NCBI RefSeq assembly: GCF_038784515.1
Contig: NZ_CP152376.1
Location: forward strand, 2,914,001 to 2,978,000
Origin: Rhodoferax sp. GW822-FHT02A01
Lineage (GTDB): Bacteria; Pseudomonadota; Gammaproteobacteria; Burkholderiales; Burkholderiaceae_C
Reading direction: 5' to 3'
DNA length: 64,000 bases
Shown here: one piece after another, positions 53,483 to 62,771 of the stretch
Layout of the letters: every line of letters starts with the position of its first letter
How positions within the stretch are numbered: position 1 is the stretch's first letter
Notes under the pieces: generated by a model
What the model was told of the DNA's origin: nothing
What the model saw: the letters and a program-made list of their open reading frames with translations, nothing else
Database searches by the model: none
Position numbers and translations under genes: made by a program

Positions 53483-55000
53483 ATGACCAGTTCCTCCTTT
53501 GATCCTTCCATCATCGCGTCCAAAACCATGTCGGCAGAAGCGGCTGCGGAGCTCATTCCTGCTGGTGCGCACGTTGGGATGAGTGGATTTACCGGTGCCG
53601 GCTACCCCAAGCTGGTACCGGGCGCGCTGGCAGCGCGCATCAAGAAACTGCACGCAGCCGGTGAAGAATTTCGCATCGGCCTGTGGACCGGCGCCTCCAC
53701 TGCGTCCGAATTGGACGGCGTGTTGGCCGCGGCAGACGGCATCAGCATGCGCCTGCCCTACCAGTCCGACCCCACCGTGCGCAAGCAGATCAACGCCGGA
53801 CAAATGCAGTACACCGACATCCATCTCTCGCATGTGGCGCAGCTGGCATGGTTCGGTTTTCTGGGCAAGCTGGATGTGGCGGTGGTCGAAGTTGCCGGTG
53901 TGCGCCCGGATGGCAAGCTGATCCCGTCGACTTCCATCGGCAACAACAAGACCTGGCTGCAATTGGCCGACAAGATCATCCTGGAAGTCAACAGCCTGCA
54001 GAACCCGGGGCTCGAAGGCATGCACGACATCTACTACGGCACGCGCCTGCCGCCCGAGCGCCAGCCGATTCCGCTGGTGAGCGCTGGTGACCGTATCGGC
54101 GCACCGTACCTGGAGTGCGACTGGAGCAAGGTGGTCGCGGTGATCAACACCCACCAGCCGGACCGCAACAGCGCCTTTGCGGCGCCCGATGAAAACTCGC
54201 AGCGCATTGCCAACCACATTCTTGACTTCCTGAACAACGAGGTGAAGCAGGGCCGCCTGCCCAAGGAACTGCTGCCGCTGCAATCCGGCGTGGGCAACAT
54301 TGCCAATGCGGTGCTCTCCGGTTTGAACAAGGGGCCGTTTGAGAACATGACGTCCTATACCGAAGTGCTGCAGGACGGCATGCTGGAAATGCTCAAGTCC
54401 GGCAAGCTGTCCATGGCCTCGGCCACTGCGCTGTCGCTCAGCCCCACTGCGCTCAAGGAATTCAATGACAACATCGCCTTCTACCGTGAGCGCATCGTGC
54501 TGCGGCCGCAGGAGGTGAGCAACCACCCGGAATTGATACGTCGCCTGGGCGTGATCGCCATGAATGCCATGATCGAGGCAGACATCTACGGCAACGTCAA
54601 CTCCACCCACATCATGGGCACCAGCGTCATGAACGGCATTGGCGGCTCGGGCGACTTTGCCCGCAATGCCTATCTGTCGTTCTTCATGACGCCTTCCACC
54701 GCCAAGGACGGGGCGATTTCCTGTATCGTGCCCATGGTGTCCCATACCGACCATACCGAACATGACGTGGAGATCATCGTGACCGAACAAGGCCTTGCCG
54801 ACTTGCGCGGCCTGTCCCCCACGCAGCGTGCCCGCCGCGTCATCGAGAAGTGCGCCCATCCGGACTTCAAGCCGGCGCTGCAGGACTACTTTGAACGCTC
54901 GCTGGCCAGCAAGGGGGGCAAGCACACCCCCCATCTGCTGACTGAAGCCCTGTCCTGGCACCAACGCTTCGTGGATACCGGGACCATGCATGTCCGCTAA
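53483..55000 (+). CDS. Acetyl-CoA hydrolase/transferase family protein (succinate CoA-transferase type)
   Basis: This 505-residue class I CoA-transferase resembles AarC, YgfH and SpcC. The catalytic Glu is residue 294 in TSYTEVLQDG, the same number as in AarC as I recall. The glycine loop QSGVGNIANAV and the GGSGDFARNAYLS segment are present. These enzymes move CoA between succinyl-CoA and acetate or propionate. The acceptor here cannot be fixed. The gene has an isolated upstream region and overlaps a small anti-sigma-type gene by 11 bp. Confidence 0.94.
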   Translation: MTSSSFDPSIIASKTMSAEAAAELIPAGAHVGMSGFTGAGYPKLVPGALAARIKKLHAAGEEFRIGLWTGASTASELDGVLAAADGISMRLPYQSDPTVRKQINAGQMQYTDIHLSHVAQLAWFGFLGKLDVAVVEVAGVRPDGKLIPSTSIGNNKTWLQLADKIILEVNSLQNPGLEGMHDIYYGTRLPPERQPIPLVSAGDRIGAPYLECDWSKVVAVINTHQPDRNSAFAAPDENSQRIANHILDFLNNEVKQGRLPKELLPLQSGVGNIANAVLSGLNKGPFENMTSYTEVLQDGMLEMLKSGKLSMASATALSLSPTALKEFNDNIAFYRERIVLRPQEVSNHPELIRRLGVIAMNAMIEADIYGNVNSTHIMGTSVMNGIGGSGDFARNAYLSFFMTPSTAKDGAISCIVPMVSHTDHTEHDVEIIVTEQGLADLRGLSPTQRARRVIEKCAHPDFKPALQDYFERSLASKGGKHTPHLLTEALSWHQRFVDTGTMHVR

Positions 55001-55499
55001 TCCGGCACCAACGACACGTGCCGGCGCGTATTGGCGTGCCGGCGCCATTGCCCTGATGCTGCTGCTGGCGGTAGGCATCGCCGCTGGCATCAGCATGTTC
55101 GAGCAGTTCGTTGCACAGATTCATGATCTGCAGCAAAAAGTGCAGAAGACGGCGCAGCTTCAGTACGTCGCCGTGCTGCTGGACGACAAGGGCGAGCCAG
55201 CCATGCTGGTCACCCAGATGGCTGGTGAGAACGTATTGCAGCTGCAGCGGCTCAACGCTGTGCTGGAAGGGCGTGAAGACAGCATGCAGCTATGGGCCTT
55301 GCCCACCAGCGGTACCCCCGCGTCATTGGGCGTGGTGCAAAGCACCATCAAGACCCCTCGTCTGGAAATCGGTGAGCAAGCGCTCACAAATGCGAGCCGC
55401 TTGGCTATCAGTGTCGAAAGCCGGGGCGGTGTGCCGCAAAGCCAGGGCCCCAGGCTGCCTTATCTTTTTTCCGGCGCGCTGGTGCGCAAGGCACTGTAA
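54990..55499 (+). CDS. RskA-type anti-sigma factor C-terminal domain protein, orphan
   Basis: This 169-residue protein has one membrane helix near 18-38 (GAIALMLLLAVGIAAGISMF) and an extracytoplasmic domain like the anti-sigma-K RskA C-terminal domain (YVAVLLDDKGEPAMLVTQMA, then MQLWALPTSGTPASLGVV). The cytoplasmic part is only about 15 residues, too short for a sigma-binding zinc-finger domain, and no ECF sigma gene is near. Normal RskA-type proteins exceed 220 residues. It starts inside the CoA-transferase gene (11-bp overlap), so it is co-expressed with it. It may have been rebuilt as a stand-alone periplasmic sensor. Confidence 0.75.
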   Translation: MSANPAPTTRAGAYWRAGAIALMLLLAVGIAAGISMFEQFVAQIHDLQQKVQKTAQLQYVAVLLDDKGEPAMLVTQMAGENVLQLQRLNAVLEGREDSMQLWALPTSGTPASLGVVQSTIKTPRLEIGEQALTNASRLAISVESRGGVPQSQGPRLPYLFSGALVRKAL

Positions 55500-55546
55500 A
55501 GCCGCACGCGACACCCGCTCCACCGGGCTTATTTGTCAGCAGGGAA

Positions 55547-55620
55547 GGGCGTACCGGTAGGGTACGTCCCCCATGTTGCGAACGGTCGTTCTCAAAATAT
55601 TTTTCAACTTTTTGAAAATA
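55547..55620 (+). other. Two hairpins in the gap 55500-55705
   Basis: GGGCGTACC/GGTACGTCCC (55547-55570, one bulge) lies about 48 bp after the anti-sigma-type gene. TATTTTTCAA/TTGAAAATA (55598-55620, one bulge) lies in an AT-rich patch before the Pro-rich gene. The first may end the upstream transcript. The second may be promoter-associated. No T-run supports classical termination. Confidence 0.35.
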
Positions 55621-55705
55621 GGCCTAAATTACCCCCTAAATCTGCCGTTATGAAACGTACGTCAACTACCAAAAGTAACCGGAGGGGCCTAGAGCCCGAA
55701 ACAAC

Positions 55706-56224
55706 GTGTCGCTACCATCCATTGAACGAACCCTCAATCCTCGGCCTTCGGCTGCGGATTCGGTGTTGTCCAGGACCGGTGTCGTCATTCCGGTTCCTCC
55801 GGTCAACCCGAGCGTAGAAGCCAGTCCGCCGCTGGAGCCCACACCCAGCGTGGTGAACCATGTGAACCCCGCCTTGCAGGCAGCGGGACCGCAGTTGCAG
55901 CCCAACGAAGGGGAGGTCACCTATACCAGCGTGCCCGACCCGGTGAGTCAAAACGGCTCCAAACAAGGCTCTCCACACGACTGGACTATCCATCGTCCAG
56001 CCGCCGAGAAGAAGGAAGATCCTCCGCCCAAACCCATTTCGCAAGTGCTCATGGACCATCTCAAGTCCATGTGGAACGCCAGCGCCAGTGCGGTGACCGT
56101 GGAGCAGGTGAGCCAGGCCCTGACGCCCAACACGCCGACGACGCCTGCCCAGACGCCAGGCGATTTGGCCAAGCAGGTGCTCACCTACCAGCCCACCAAG
56201 ATCAAGAAGAACGAGAAGATCTAG
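55706..56224 (+). CDS. Proline-rich hypothetical protein
   Basis: This is a 172-residue open frame starting at GTG 55706, the only start codon in the first part of the frame; the frame opens after a TAA at 55676. The first 120 residues are Pro/Val/Ser-rich and look disordered. The C-terminal third holds a short helix ([20 protein letters not shown]) and another Pro/Thr-rich tail ending KIKKNEKI. There is no signal peptide or membrane segment. I do not recognise the family. GC bias and codon pattern look coding. A GGAGGG lies about 20 bp upstream, too far for a standard ribosome-binding site. Confidence 0.6.
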   Translation: MSLPSIERTLNPRPSAADSVLSRTGVVIPVPPVNPSVEASPPLEPTPSVVNHVNPALQAAGPQLQPNEGEVTYTSVPDPVSQNGSKQGSPHDWTIHRPAAEKKEDPPPKPISQVLMDHLKSMWNASASAVTVEQVSQALTPNTPTTPAQTPGDLAKQVLTYQPTKIKKNEKI

Positions 56225-56267
56225 GCCTTGCCGGCAGCTCGGTCTGCCGTGGTCTACCATGGCGGCT

Positions 56268-57014
56268 ATGCATACAACAGCCCTTGTACTTTTTTCCGGC
56301 GGTCAGGATTCCACCACCTGCCTGGCCCACGCCCTGTCCCGTTATGAACGCGTCGAGACCGTGGCATTTGACTATGGTCAGCGCCACCATGTGGAGCTGG
56401 ACGCCCGCTTGAACGTGCTGCGCGAGTTGCGTTTGCAGTTCCCGCAGTGGGCCGGCCGGCTGGGCGAAGACCATCTGCTTGATCTGTCGGTACTGGGCAA
56501 GGTGAGTGAGACCTCTCTGACGCGCGACATGGCCTTCAAGATGGAGGCCAATGGTTTGCCCAACACCTTTGTGCCTGGGCGCAATCTGCTGTTCTTGACG
56601 CTTTCGGCGGCACTGGCTTACCGGCGCGGGTTGCAGGTCATTGTCACCGGCGTTTGTGAGACGGATTACTCCGGCTACCCCGATTGCCGCGATGACACCA
56701 TGAAAGCCATGCAATTGGCGCTCTCCCTGGGAATGGATCAGCGCTTTTTGATCGAAACCCCTTTGATGTGGATAGACAAGGCCCAGACCTGGGAGCTGGC
56801 ACGCAGTCTGGGCGAACAGTCGGGCGTGGCGCAGGGTGGTGAGGCGCTGGTGGACCTGATCGTGGAGCACACCCACACCTGCTATCTGGGCGACCGCACG
56901 CATCGCCAGGCCTGGGGTTATGGCTGTGGCGAATGCCCGGCCTGCGTGCTGCGCGCCAAGGGCTATGCGGCTTTTTCGGACAGCTTGAACAAGGCCTCGG
57001 CACCCTCGGCCTGA
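56268..57014 (+). CDS. queC: 7-cyano-7-deazaguanine synthase
   Basis: QueC makes preQ0 from 7-carboxy-7-deazaguanine, ammonia and ATP in queuosine synthesis. The protein has 248 residues. The PP-loop SGGQDS is at 10-15, with the [19 protein letters not shown] segment, [17 protein letters not shown] and the C-terminal zinc Cys cluster (TCYLGDR and [11 protein letters not shown]). ATG 56268 gives the family's usual short N-terminus; ATG 56259 would add three residues. Its last 52 bp overlap the end of the convergent ABC transporter gene. Other queuosine genes are not in the window. Confidence 0.95.
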   Translation: MHTTALVLFSGGQDSTTCLAHALSRYERVETVAFDYGQRHHVELDARLNVLRELRLQFPQWAGRLGEDHLLDLSVLGKVSETSLTRDMAFKMEANGLPNTFVPGRNLLFLTLSAALAYRRGLQVIVTGVCETDYSGYPDCRDDTMKAMQLALSLGMDQRFLIETPLMWIDKAQTWELARSLGEQSGVAQGGEALVDLIVEHTHTCYLGDRTHRQAWGYGCGECPACVLRAKGYAAFSDSLNKASAPSA

Positions 57015-58786
57015 GGTTCCAGCGCCCAGTGCCTGTGGTGGAATGCCGCCACGCCCGGCCTGTGGGCGATGGACACCAGGCCGCCATGGCGTGCTGCCAC
57101 CAAGGCGGTCAGCCGCTGGTACAGCGAGGTTTCTGCCGCCGTGTCCAAGGCGCTGGTGGCCTCATCGGCAAACACCCATTTGGGTTTCTTCAGCAGGACG
57201 CGGGCAAAGGCCAGGCGCTGCTGCTCTCCGCCCGAGAGCTTCTGGCTCCAGGCATCGGAACGGTCCAGTTGCGTTGCCAAATGGGGCAGCATGGCGTCCT
57301 GCAATGCCTGTTGCAGCGCCGCGTCCGCAAAACTGGCCGCCGCCTGCGGATAGGCCAAGGCGTCGCGCAAGGGGCCGTCGGGGATATACGGTCGCTGGGG
57401 CAGGAACATGGTGTCTTCGCTACGCTCCACGCGCCCCGTGGCAAAAGGCCAGATACCCGCCAGTGAGCGAAACAGGGTGGACTTGCCGCTGCCCGAGGGG
57501 CCGGTCAGCAGAACCGTGTCACCCGCACCCACCTGCAAAGGGGTGTGGGCCAGCAAAATTGCGCCCGTCGGCAGTGCCACTCCCAGGTCACTGGTGTGTA
57601 CGGCCACGTCCGAGACCGCCGGTGCTGCCGCGGTGACCGGCATGACCTTATTGAAGGATTCTTCAAAGGTGGTCAGACGATCGGTGGTGGCACGCCACGC
57701 GGCCAGCCCGCTGTAGCTGTCCACAAACCAGCTCATGGCGCCCTGTACTTGGCCGAACGCACTGGAAATCTGCATCAGCTCACCCAGCTGGATGGCACCG
57801 CTGAAGAAGCGGGGCGCCGCCACCAGGAACGGAAACACCACGGCAGCCTGGCCGAAGAAGCTGGTGAACCAGATCAATCGCTTTTGCGCACGGATCAGGT
57901 TGAGGTAGTTGGACAGCACGCGGCCAAAGCGCAATTCCAGTTGCGCATGCTCCACGGTTTCTCCACGGTCCAGTGCGATGGATTCGCTGTATTCACGCAC
58001 CCGCACCATGCGGTGGCGGAAGTCGGCTTCCACCTGTTGCTGCTGGAAGTTCAATGCAATCTGCGGCCTGCCGATGTAATGCGTGATCACGCTGCCCGCC
58101 ACGCTGTAGACCACGGCCATCCAGACCATGAAGCCGGGAATCACATATTCGCTGCCCTGGAATTTGAAGGCAAAGCCGCCAGACAGCGTCCACAGAATGC
58201 CGACAAAGCTGCCCAGTGTGACCACTGAATTCAATAGGCCCATGGTGAGCGACAGGGTCTGGCCGGTGAACTGGCCTATGTCCTCCTGGATACGCTGGTC
58301 CGGGTTGTCGGGATTCTTGGAGGCAACGCCTTCCGCGTTGCCCGCACCGTAGCGCGACAACTCAAAACGGTAGAACGCCTGGTTGCTCAGCCAGCGCTGC
58401 AGGTAGTGCGTGGTCATCCAGGCGCGCCAGCGCATGTCCAGCAACTGGGACAGGTAGAACTTGTAGACGGCAATCACGATGAAGGCGAAGGCCAGGTAGG
58501 TGAAGCGCCCGAGTTGCTCCCAGAACACTGCTGCGTTCTTGTCCTGCAGCGAGTCATAGAAGAGCTTGTTCCAGTCGTTGAACAGCACGTTCATGTACAC
58601 CAGGCCCAGATTGAGCGCCACGATGGCGGCCAGCAAACCACGCGCTTTCCACTTCTGGTCCGAAGAAAAGTAGGGCTTGGAGAGCGCCCACACCCGTTGG
58701 GCTTGCTGGCGGGTGGCAGCCCATTTGGCGGCCAATGTGTTCGGTTGGGTGGTAGTGAGGTTCTTGTTATCGGTTGAATTGGACAT
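56963..58786 (-). CDS. ABC transporter, fused permease/ATPase of the YddA/SbmA-like (ABCD) type
   Basis: This 607-residue half-transporter has an N-terminal ABC_membrane_2-type domain with about six helices ([20 protein letters not shown]). The ATPase domain has Walker [20 protein letters not shown], signature [17 protein letters not shown] and Walker [13 protein letters not shown]. Bacterial relatives include YddA and the cobalamin/peptide carriers near SbmA; the cargo is unknown. ATG 58786 was preferred to a start 18 codons earlier. The gene converges on queC with a 52-bp coding overlap on opposite strands. Confidence 0.92.
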   Translation of the reverse strand: MSNSTDNKNLTTTQPNTLAAKWAATRQQAQRVWALSKPYFSSDQKWKARGLLAAIVALNLGLVYMNVLFNDWNKLFYDSLQDKNAAVFWEQLGRFTYLAFAFIVIAVYKFYLSQLLDMRWRAWMTTHYLQRWLSNQAFYRFELSRYGAGNAEGVASKNPDNPDQRIQEDIGQFTGQTLSLTMGLLNSVVTLGSFVGILWTLSGGFAFKFQGSEYVIPGFMVWMAVVYSVAGSVITHYIGRPQIALNFQQQQVEADFRHRMVRVREYSESIALDRGETVEHAQLELRFGRVLSNYLNLIRAQKRLIWFTSFFGQAAVVFPFLVAAPRFFSGAIQLGELMQISSAFGQVQGAMSWFVDSYSGLAAWRATTDRLTTFEESFNKVMPVTAAAPAVSDVAVHTSDLGVALPTGAILLAHTPLQVGAGDTVLLTGPSGSGKSTLFRSLAGIWPFATGRVERSEDTMFLPQRPYIPDGPLRDALAYPQAAASFADAALQQALQDAMLPHLATQLDRSDAWSQKLSGGEQQRLAFARVLLKKPKWVFADEATSALDTAAETSLYQRLTALVAARHGGLVSIAHRPGVAAFHHRHWALEPQAEGAEALFKLSEKAA

Positions 58787-58857
58787 GCCTTGCGTACCTG
58801 TGAATGCGTGAACGTGATGGTAGCCGCAGCGCAGCGGCATCGCCGTGCCGGCCGGCC

Positions 58858-60165
58858 CTAGCCCTGAAGCAGCCTGTCGAGGCTGCTGTCCCAGGAGAAT
58901 CCGGGAAAGAGCCGGTCCAGCTCTGCATTGCCCAGGCCTTGGGTGCGGCGAAGAATCTGTGCAAAGACGGCCCTGAAATCATGGTGCACCGGCAGGTCCC
59001 GACCTTCATGCAGATTGCCCGGCGCAAGACCGGTCCAGTTACCGTGCCAACGCCCGCCTTGCACTTGGTTGCCCATGATCCACAGCGCATTGCCATGGCC
59101 GTGGTCGGTACCGCGAGTGCCGTTTTCGGCACTTGTGCGGCCAAATTCACTGCACACCACCACTACGTCGCCGGACTGCGAAAAATCGCGCCGCAGTTGC
59201 GTCAGGGTGGCGGCCAGATTGCCCAGGTTGTTGGCCAGCGTCCCGGTAGCGGAGCCCTGGTTGGCATGGGTGTCCCAGCCGCCCGCCGACAGAAAACCCA
59301 GCCGCAGACGCCGGTCCTGTCGCATCAGCGTGCCCAGATGCTGGGCATCCAGCAAGAGGCCTTGGGCCGATCCGGCACCGTTGTTGGCGGCCAGCATTTC
59401 CTTGCTTGCCATGGCTGGGTCTGCCATGTCGGCGTTCAGTGTCTGCGCTGTCTGCATGCGGCTGTCCGCGCCGGCGCGAAAGGCCTGGGACAGTCTGTCC
59501 TGCCCTGCGTAGAGTTGCATCACGGCATCGCGTGTGCGGCTGTCGCCCAGCGCACCCTGGCGCGTAGCCGCCTGACCGCGCGGAACCAGTTGCACCGGCG
59601 CGCCGCCCGAGAGGATTTGTGGATTGGCTTCTCCCACACCCAATGCGATGGCGTGTGCTTTTCCATCCGCTGCAGGGGCGTTGGTACGCAGGGAGGCCAA
59701 GGTGTTCATCCAGCCGTTGGCAGCACCGCCATGACCGGGCAAGCCGGTTTCCCAGTGGTGTTGGGCATCGAAGTGGGAACGTGTGGGATCGGGTGAGCCG
59801 GCGGCGGGTATCACGCCTAGCACGCCTTGCTGCCAAAGTGGCATCAAGGGCGCAAGTGCGGGATGCAGCCCAAAGGTGCTGTCCAGCCGGATCGCGGCTA
59901 GCCCGTTGCCGTCGGGTGCGGCAATGGCTATCGAAGGCCGCAGCGCGTAGTAGTTGCTGTCGCCATGCGGTACCAATGCGGAGAGACCGTCATAGGCACC
60001 GCGCAGGAACACCACGACAAGCCGCCCACTGGCATCTGCCGCACTGTTCTGCGCCCAGCATGCTGGGGCGGCCCAGGCACTGCCGGCTGCAGCCAGCGTA
60101 GCCAGGAAATTTCTGCGCGGTAGCGCGTATGTATCGATGGGAGACATGGCGTGGTTTGCGCTCAC
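58858..60165 (-). CDS. DUF1501 protein with Tat signal
   Basis: This 435-residue protein has a twin-arginine leader (ALPRRNFLATLAAAGSAWAA, cleaved near CWAQ). A sulfatase/alkaline-phosphatase-like DUF1501 domain follows: LVVVFLRGAYDGLSALVPHG, SFDAQHHWETG-type segment (RSHFDAQHHWETGLPG), SAGGWDTHANQG and CSEFGRTSAENGTRGTDHGH. The conserved His and Asp residues suggest a metal-dependent hydrolase fold, but the activity is not established. It overlaps the upstream DUF1800 gene by 4 bp, the usual genomic partner of this family. Confidence 0.92.
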   Translation of the reverse strand: MSANHAMSPIDTYALPRRNFLATLAAAGSAWAAPACWAQNSAADASGRLVVVFLRGAYDGLSALVPHGDSNYYALRPSIAIAAPDGNGLAAIRLDSTFGLHPALAPLMPLWQQGVLGVIPAAGSPDPTRSHFDAQHHWETGLPGHGGAANGWMNTLASLRTNAPAADGKAHAIALGVGEANPQILSGGAPVQLVPRGQAATRQGALGDSRTRDAVMQLYAGQDRLSQAFRAGADSRMQTAQTLNADMADPAMASKEMLAANNGAGSAQGLLLDAQHLGTLMRQDRRLRLGFLSAGGWDTHANQGSATGTLANNLGNLAATLTQLRRDFSQSGDVVVVCSEFGRTSAENGTRGTDHGHGNALWIMGNQVQGGRWHGNWTGLAPGNLHEGRDLPVHHDFRAVFAQILRRTQGLGNAELDRLFPGFSWDSSLDRLLQG

Positions 60166-61733
60166 TTGTACATGAAGTCCGGGCTGGCCAGCAGCAGTCC
60201 GTTGCGCAGGCCCGCACGCTGCGCAGCCACGGTCTGTAGCGTAGCCAGGCTGAAATAGGGCTGCAGAAAGTCGACGTCCTCGCTGTGTCTGGCCAATTGC
60301 AGGGCATAGTCGGCGCGGCGCGTGAGCGCCTCGGGAGCCAGCCAGGTGGCAGCATCCGTCTTGTATCCGTCGGGGGTCTGCCAGCCGTGCAATGGTTGGC
60401 CGGCGTTGTTCAAGAAGCCAAGGGTGAGCAGCAGATTCTTGCGGTCCTGCGCGCCCTGTGTGGCAGTCAGTGCAGAGCAGGCGAAGTCCATCGGCGTCTT
60501 GAACAAGCGGTTGGAAGCATCCCAGAATTCCTCGGACTCGATCAGCGTCTGCATCCAGCGTTTGATATCGCCCTTGTTGTCGATGAAACTTTGGCTCAAC
60601 CGTTGGACCAGCTCGGGGCTGGGCGTGTCAGCGACAAAGAATTGCGCCAGCCGCAGACTGAGGCGGTGCGCAGTGCTGGGGTGCCTTGCCAGCATGCGGA
60701 TGGCCTGAACGCCTTCGGCCTCTCCGCGGCCGAAAAAGCCGTCGGGATAGACGTGGCCCATGACCCTCTTGCTGCCGCCTTCATGCCATCGCATGACAAA
60801 GCGAAACCCGTCCGACGACGTGGGCCCCACAGTCCAGCCCGTCAGCACCTTGGCCAATTCCCGCACATCGGTCTGGCTGTAGCCGCCGTCCACGCCCAGC
60901 GTGTGCAGCTCCATCAGTTCACGCGCGTAGTTTTCATTCAGCCCGCGGGTGTTGCCTTGCGCACCACGTGTGCCTTCGGCCACGCTTTGGGCCTGGTCGA
61001 GGTAATGCAGCATGGCAGGGTGGCGGGCACTGGCCAGCAGCAGGTTTTCAAAAGTGCCCAGCGCATGCGCACGTGCAACGTGGATGAGGTAGTGGCCGAC
61101 GAAGGGGCGCACCGGGCCTTTGCCGATATAGACGTTCAAGTGGTTGAACCAGAATTCGGTCATGCGCGCCAGCAACGGGTTTTCCAGCTCGGACTGGCTG
61201 CAGGCTTGCAGGCGCCAGACGGCCGTCTTTTCAACCATGGTGCGGTTGAAGTTCTGCGTTTCTGGTGAAGTGGAAAAATCCAGCCGCTGGTGCATGCCTT
61301 CGCTGGCAGCACCCTTGCCAACGAGGTCAGTGCCCGCCTTGATGCTGGCCCGGGCCTGACGCTCACGCTGTGCGCCTTCGAATATCTCTGGCAGCGGTGC
61401 ATTGATGTCCTGCAGTTCAGCAGTCAGCGCCGGTGCCGATTGGCTGGCATTGTGAGCGGTATCCAGTTGTCGCAGTGCCCAGGCCCGCGCGTTTGGGGCT
61501 GACTGAATGTCGGCTACCAGGGCGGCGCTGGCGCCGTATCCCAGGCGGGACAGCGCACGCCATTGTTCGGCAAGCTGCGCATTGACTTGCTGGGGGATTG
61601 CGGCCTGTGTGTCCAGAGGGTTGTCGGTCTGCGCCCAGGCCTTGGAAGTGGTCCCAGCGGCCCAGGCAAGCCAGCAGGCCATGCGGTGCATTGCGTGGCG
61701 TCGCGGCAAGGCAATGGGGTTTTGCTGGGGCAT
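60162..61733 (-). CDS. DUF1800 family protein
   Basis: This 523-residue exported protein has an N-terminal leader (MHRMACWLAWAAGTTSKAWA, preceded by a PRRHA Arg pair). The DUF1800 segments are clear: RLGYGASAALVADIQSAP, MTEFWFNHLNVYIGKGPVRP, ENYARELMELHTLGVDGGYS and VRELAKVLTGWTV. Function is unknown. It is nearly always paired with DUF1501, here with an ATGA overlap. The pair forms its own leftward unit after a 120-bp gap from the nucleotidase gene. Confidence 0.92.
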   Translation of the reverse strand: MPQQNPIALPRRHAMHRMACWLAWAAGTTSKAWAQTDNPLDTQAAIPQQVNAQLAEQWRALSRLGYGASAALVADIQSAPNARAWALRQLDTAHNASQSAPALTAELQDINAPLPEIFEGAQRERQARASIKAGTDLVGKGAASEGMHQRLDFSTSPETQNFNRTMVEKTAVWRLQACSQSELENPLLARMTEFWFNHLNVYIGKGPVRPFVGHYLIHVARAHALGTFENLLLASARHPAMLHYLDQAQSVAEGTRGAQGNTRGLNENYARELMELHTLGVDGGYSQTDVRELAKVLTGWTVGPTSSDGFRFVMRWHEGGSKRVMGHVYPDGFFGRGEAEGVQAIRMLARHPSTAHRLSLRLAQFFVADTPSPELVQRLSQSFIDNKGDIKRWMQTLIESEEFWDASNRLFKTPMDFACSALTATQGAQDRKNLLLTLGFLNNAGQPLHGWQTPDGYKTDAATWLAPEALTRRADYALQLARHSEDVDFLQPYFSLATLQTVAAQRAGLRNGLLLASPDFMYK

Positions 61734-61853
61734 GTCAGGCGTTCCCTAGGTATTGCGGGCAGTGTGCCATCCCAACGCCCGGCGCGGTAGGGGCGTCTAC
61801 CACCTTCAATTTTCTTTACACGCGCAGTGCCTTTGCCGGCGAAGCAAAAAGGG

Positions 61854-62753
61854 CTAGTCCGCGTTGCGCACACCACTGGCCACGTGGCCGCTGGGCACGT
61901 GGCGGGCGGCGGACTCGATGTGGCCAGTCTGGTCGTCAAAGAAGAAGTCGGGCTCGAATTCGCGCAGAAACTCACCCTTGTCCAGCCCGCCGAGGAACAT
62001 GGCTTCGTCCACCTCGATGTTCCAGTCCATGAGTGTGCGGATGGCGCGCTCATGGGCGGGGGCACTGCGTGCGGTCACCAGTGCGGTACGTATGCGCATA
62101 TGTGGAATCTCGGCCTGCTGCATGCGGTGCAGCGCCACCAGCAGCGGCTTGAACGGACCGTCGGGCAGGGGTTGGGTGACCTTGTCCATCTCGTGCTTCT
62201 GGAAGGCATTGAGCCCCTCGCTCTGGTACACCTGTTCGGCTTCGTCGCTGAACAGCACGGCGTCTCCGTCAAACGCAATGCGCACTTCGCCGGGATGGGC
62301 GTCACTGGCGTGGGCCGAGTGGGGGTAGACCTGGGCTGCTGGCACGCCGGCAGCCAGCGCCGCGCGCACGTCGCTCAGGTGCGTGCTCAGAAAAAGGTTG
62401 GCGTGCAGCGGCTTGAGATAACGCCAGGGCGCTTCGCCGCGCGTGAACGAGCAGCGGATGATGGGCAGTTCATAGTGTTGTGCGGAGCGCATCACGCGCA
62501 GACCGCTGACAGGGTCATTGCGCGAAAGGATCACCACCTCCACGCGTTGCGAGGGTGTTTCGTTGAACGCCAGCAGCTTCTTCACCAGAGAGAATGCCAC
62601 CCCGGGTTTGGCAGGTATGTCCAGTCGCTCGCGCTGCAGCTGCATGTAGGCGCGATCGTCACTCTGCTCGAACACCAGGTTTTCTTCTTCAAAGTCAAAC
62701 AGGGCGCGGCTGGAAATTGCCACCACCAGTCGCCCGTCGAGATTGATGCCCAT
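61854..62753 (-). CDS. 5'-nucleotidase
   Basis: This 299-residue protein matches the bacterial 5'-nucleotidase family PF06189. Visible segments are LVVAISSRALFDFEEENLVF (nucleophile Asp), VVILSRNDPVSGLRVMRSAQ, RIAFDGDAVLFSDEAEQVYQ, VTARSAPAHERAIRTLMDWN and FEPDFFFDDQTGHIESA. It dephosphorylates nucleoside monophosphates in the cytoplasm. It is 18 bp downstream of ilvA on the same strand and probably co-transcribed. The C-terminal PSGHVASGV matches the family end. Confidence 0.92.
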   Translation of the reverse strand: MGINLDGRLVVAISSRALFDFEEENLVFEQSDDRAYMQLQRERLDIPAKPGVAFSLVKKLLAFNETPSQRVEVVILSRNDPVSGLRVMRSAQHYELPIIRCSFTRGEAPWRYLKPLHANLFLSTHLSDVRAALAAGVPAAQVYPHSAHASDAHPGEVRIAFDGDAVLFSDEAEQVYQSEGLNAFQKHEMDKVTQPLPDGPFKPLLVALHRMQQAEIPHMRIRTALVTARSAPAHERAIRTLMDWNIEVDEAMFLGGLDKGEFLREFEPDFFFDDQTGHIESAARHVPSGHVASGVRNAD

Positions 62754-62771
62754 GGTGTTGTTTGCCTCGTT

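Noticed and set aside
53297..55096. Upstream 600-codon extension of the EamA-type gene frame, antisense to the CoA-transferase gene
   Set aside because: Similarity to EamA proteins begins only at the first helix after ATG 53296. The extension is antisense to a gene with intact catalytic residues.
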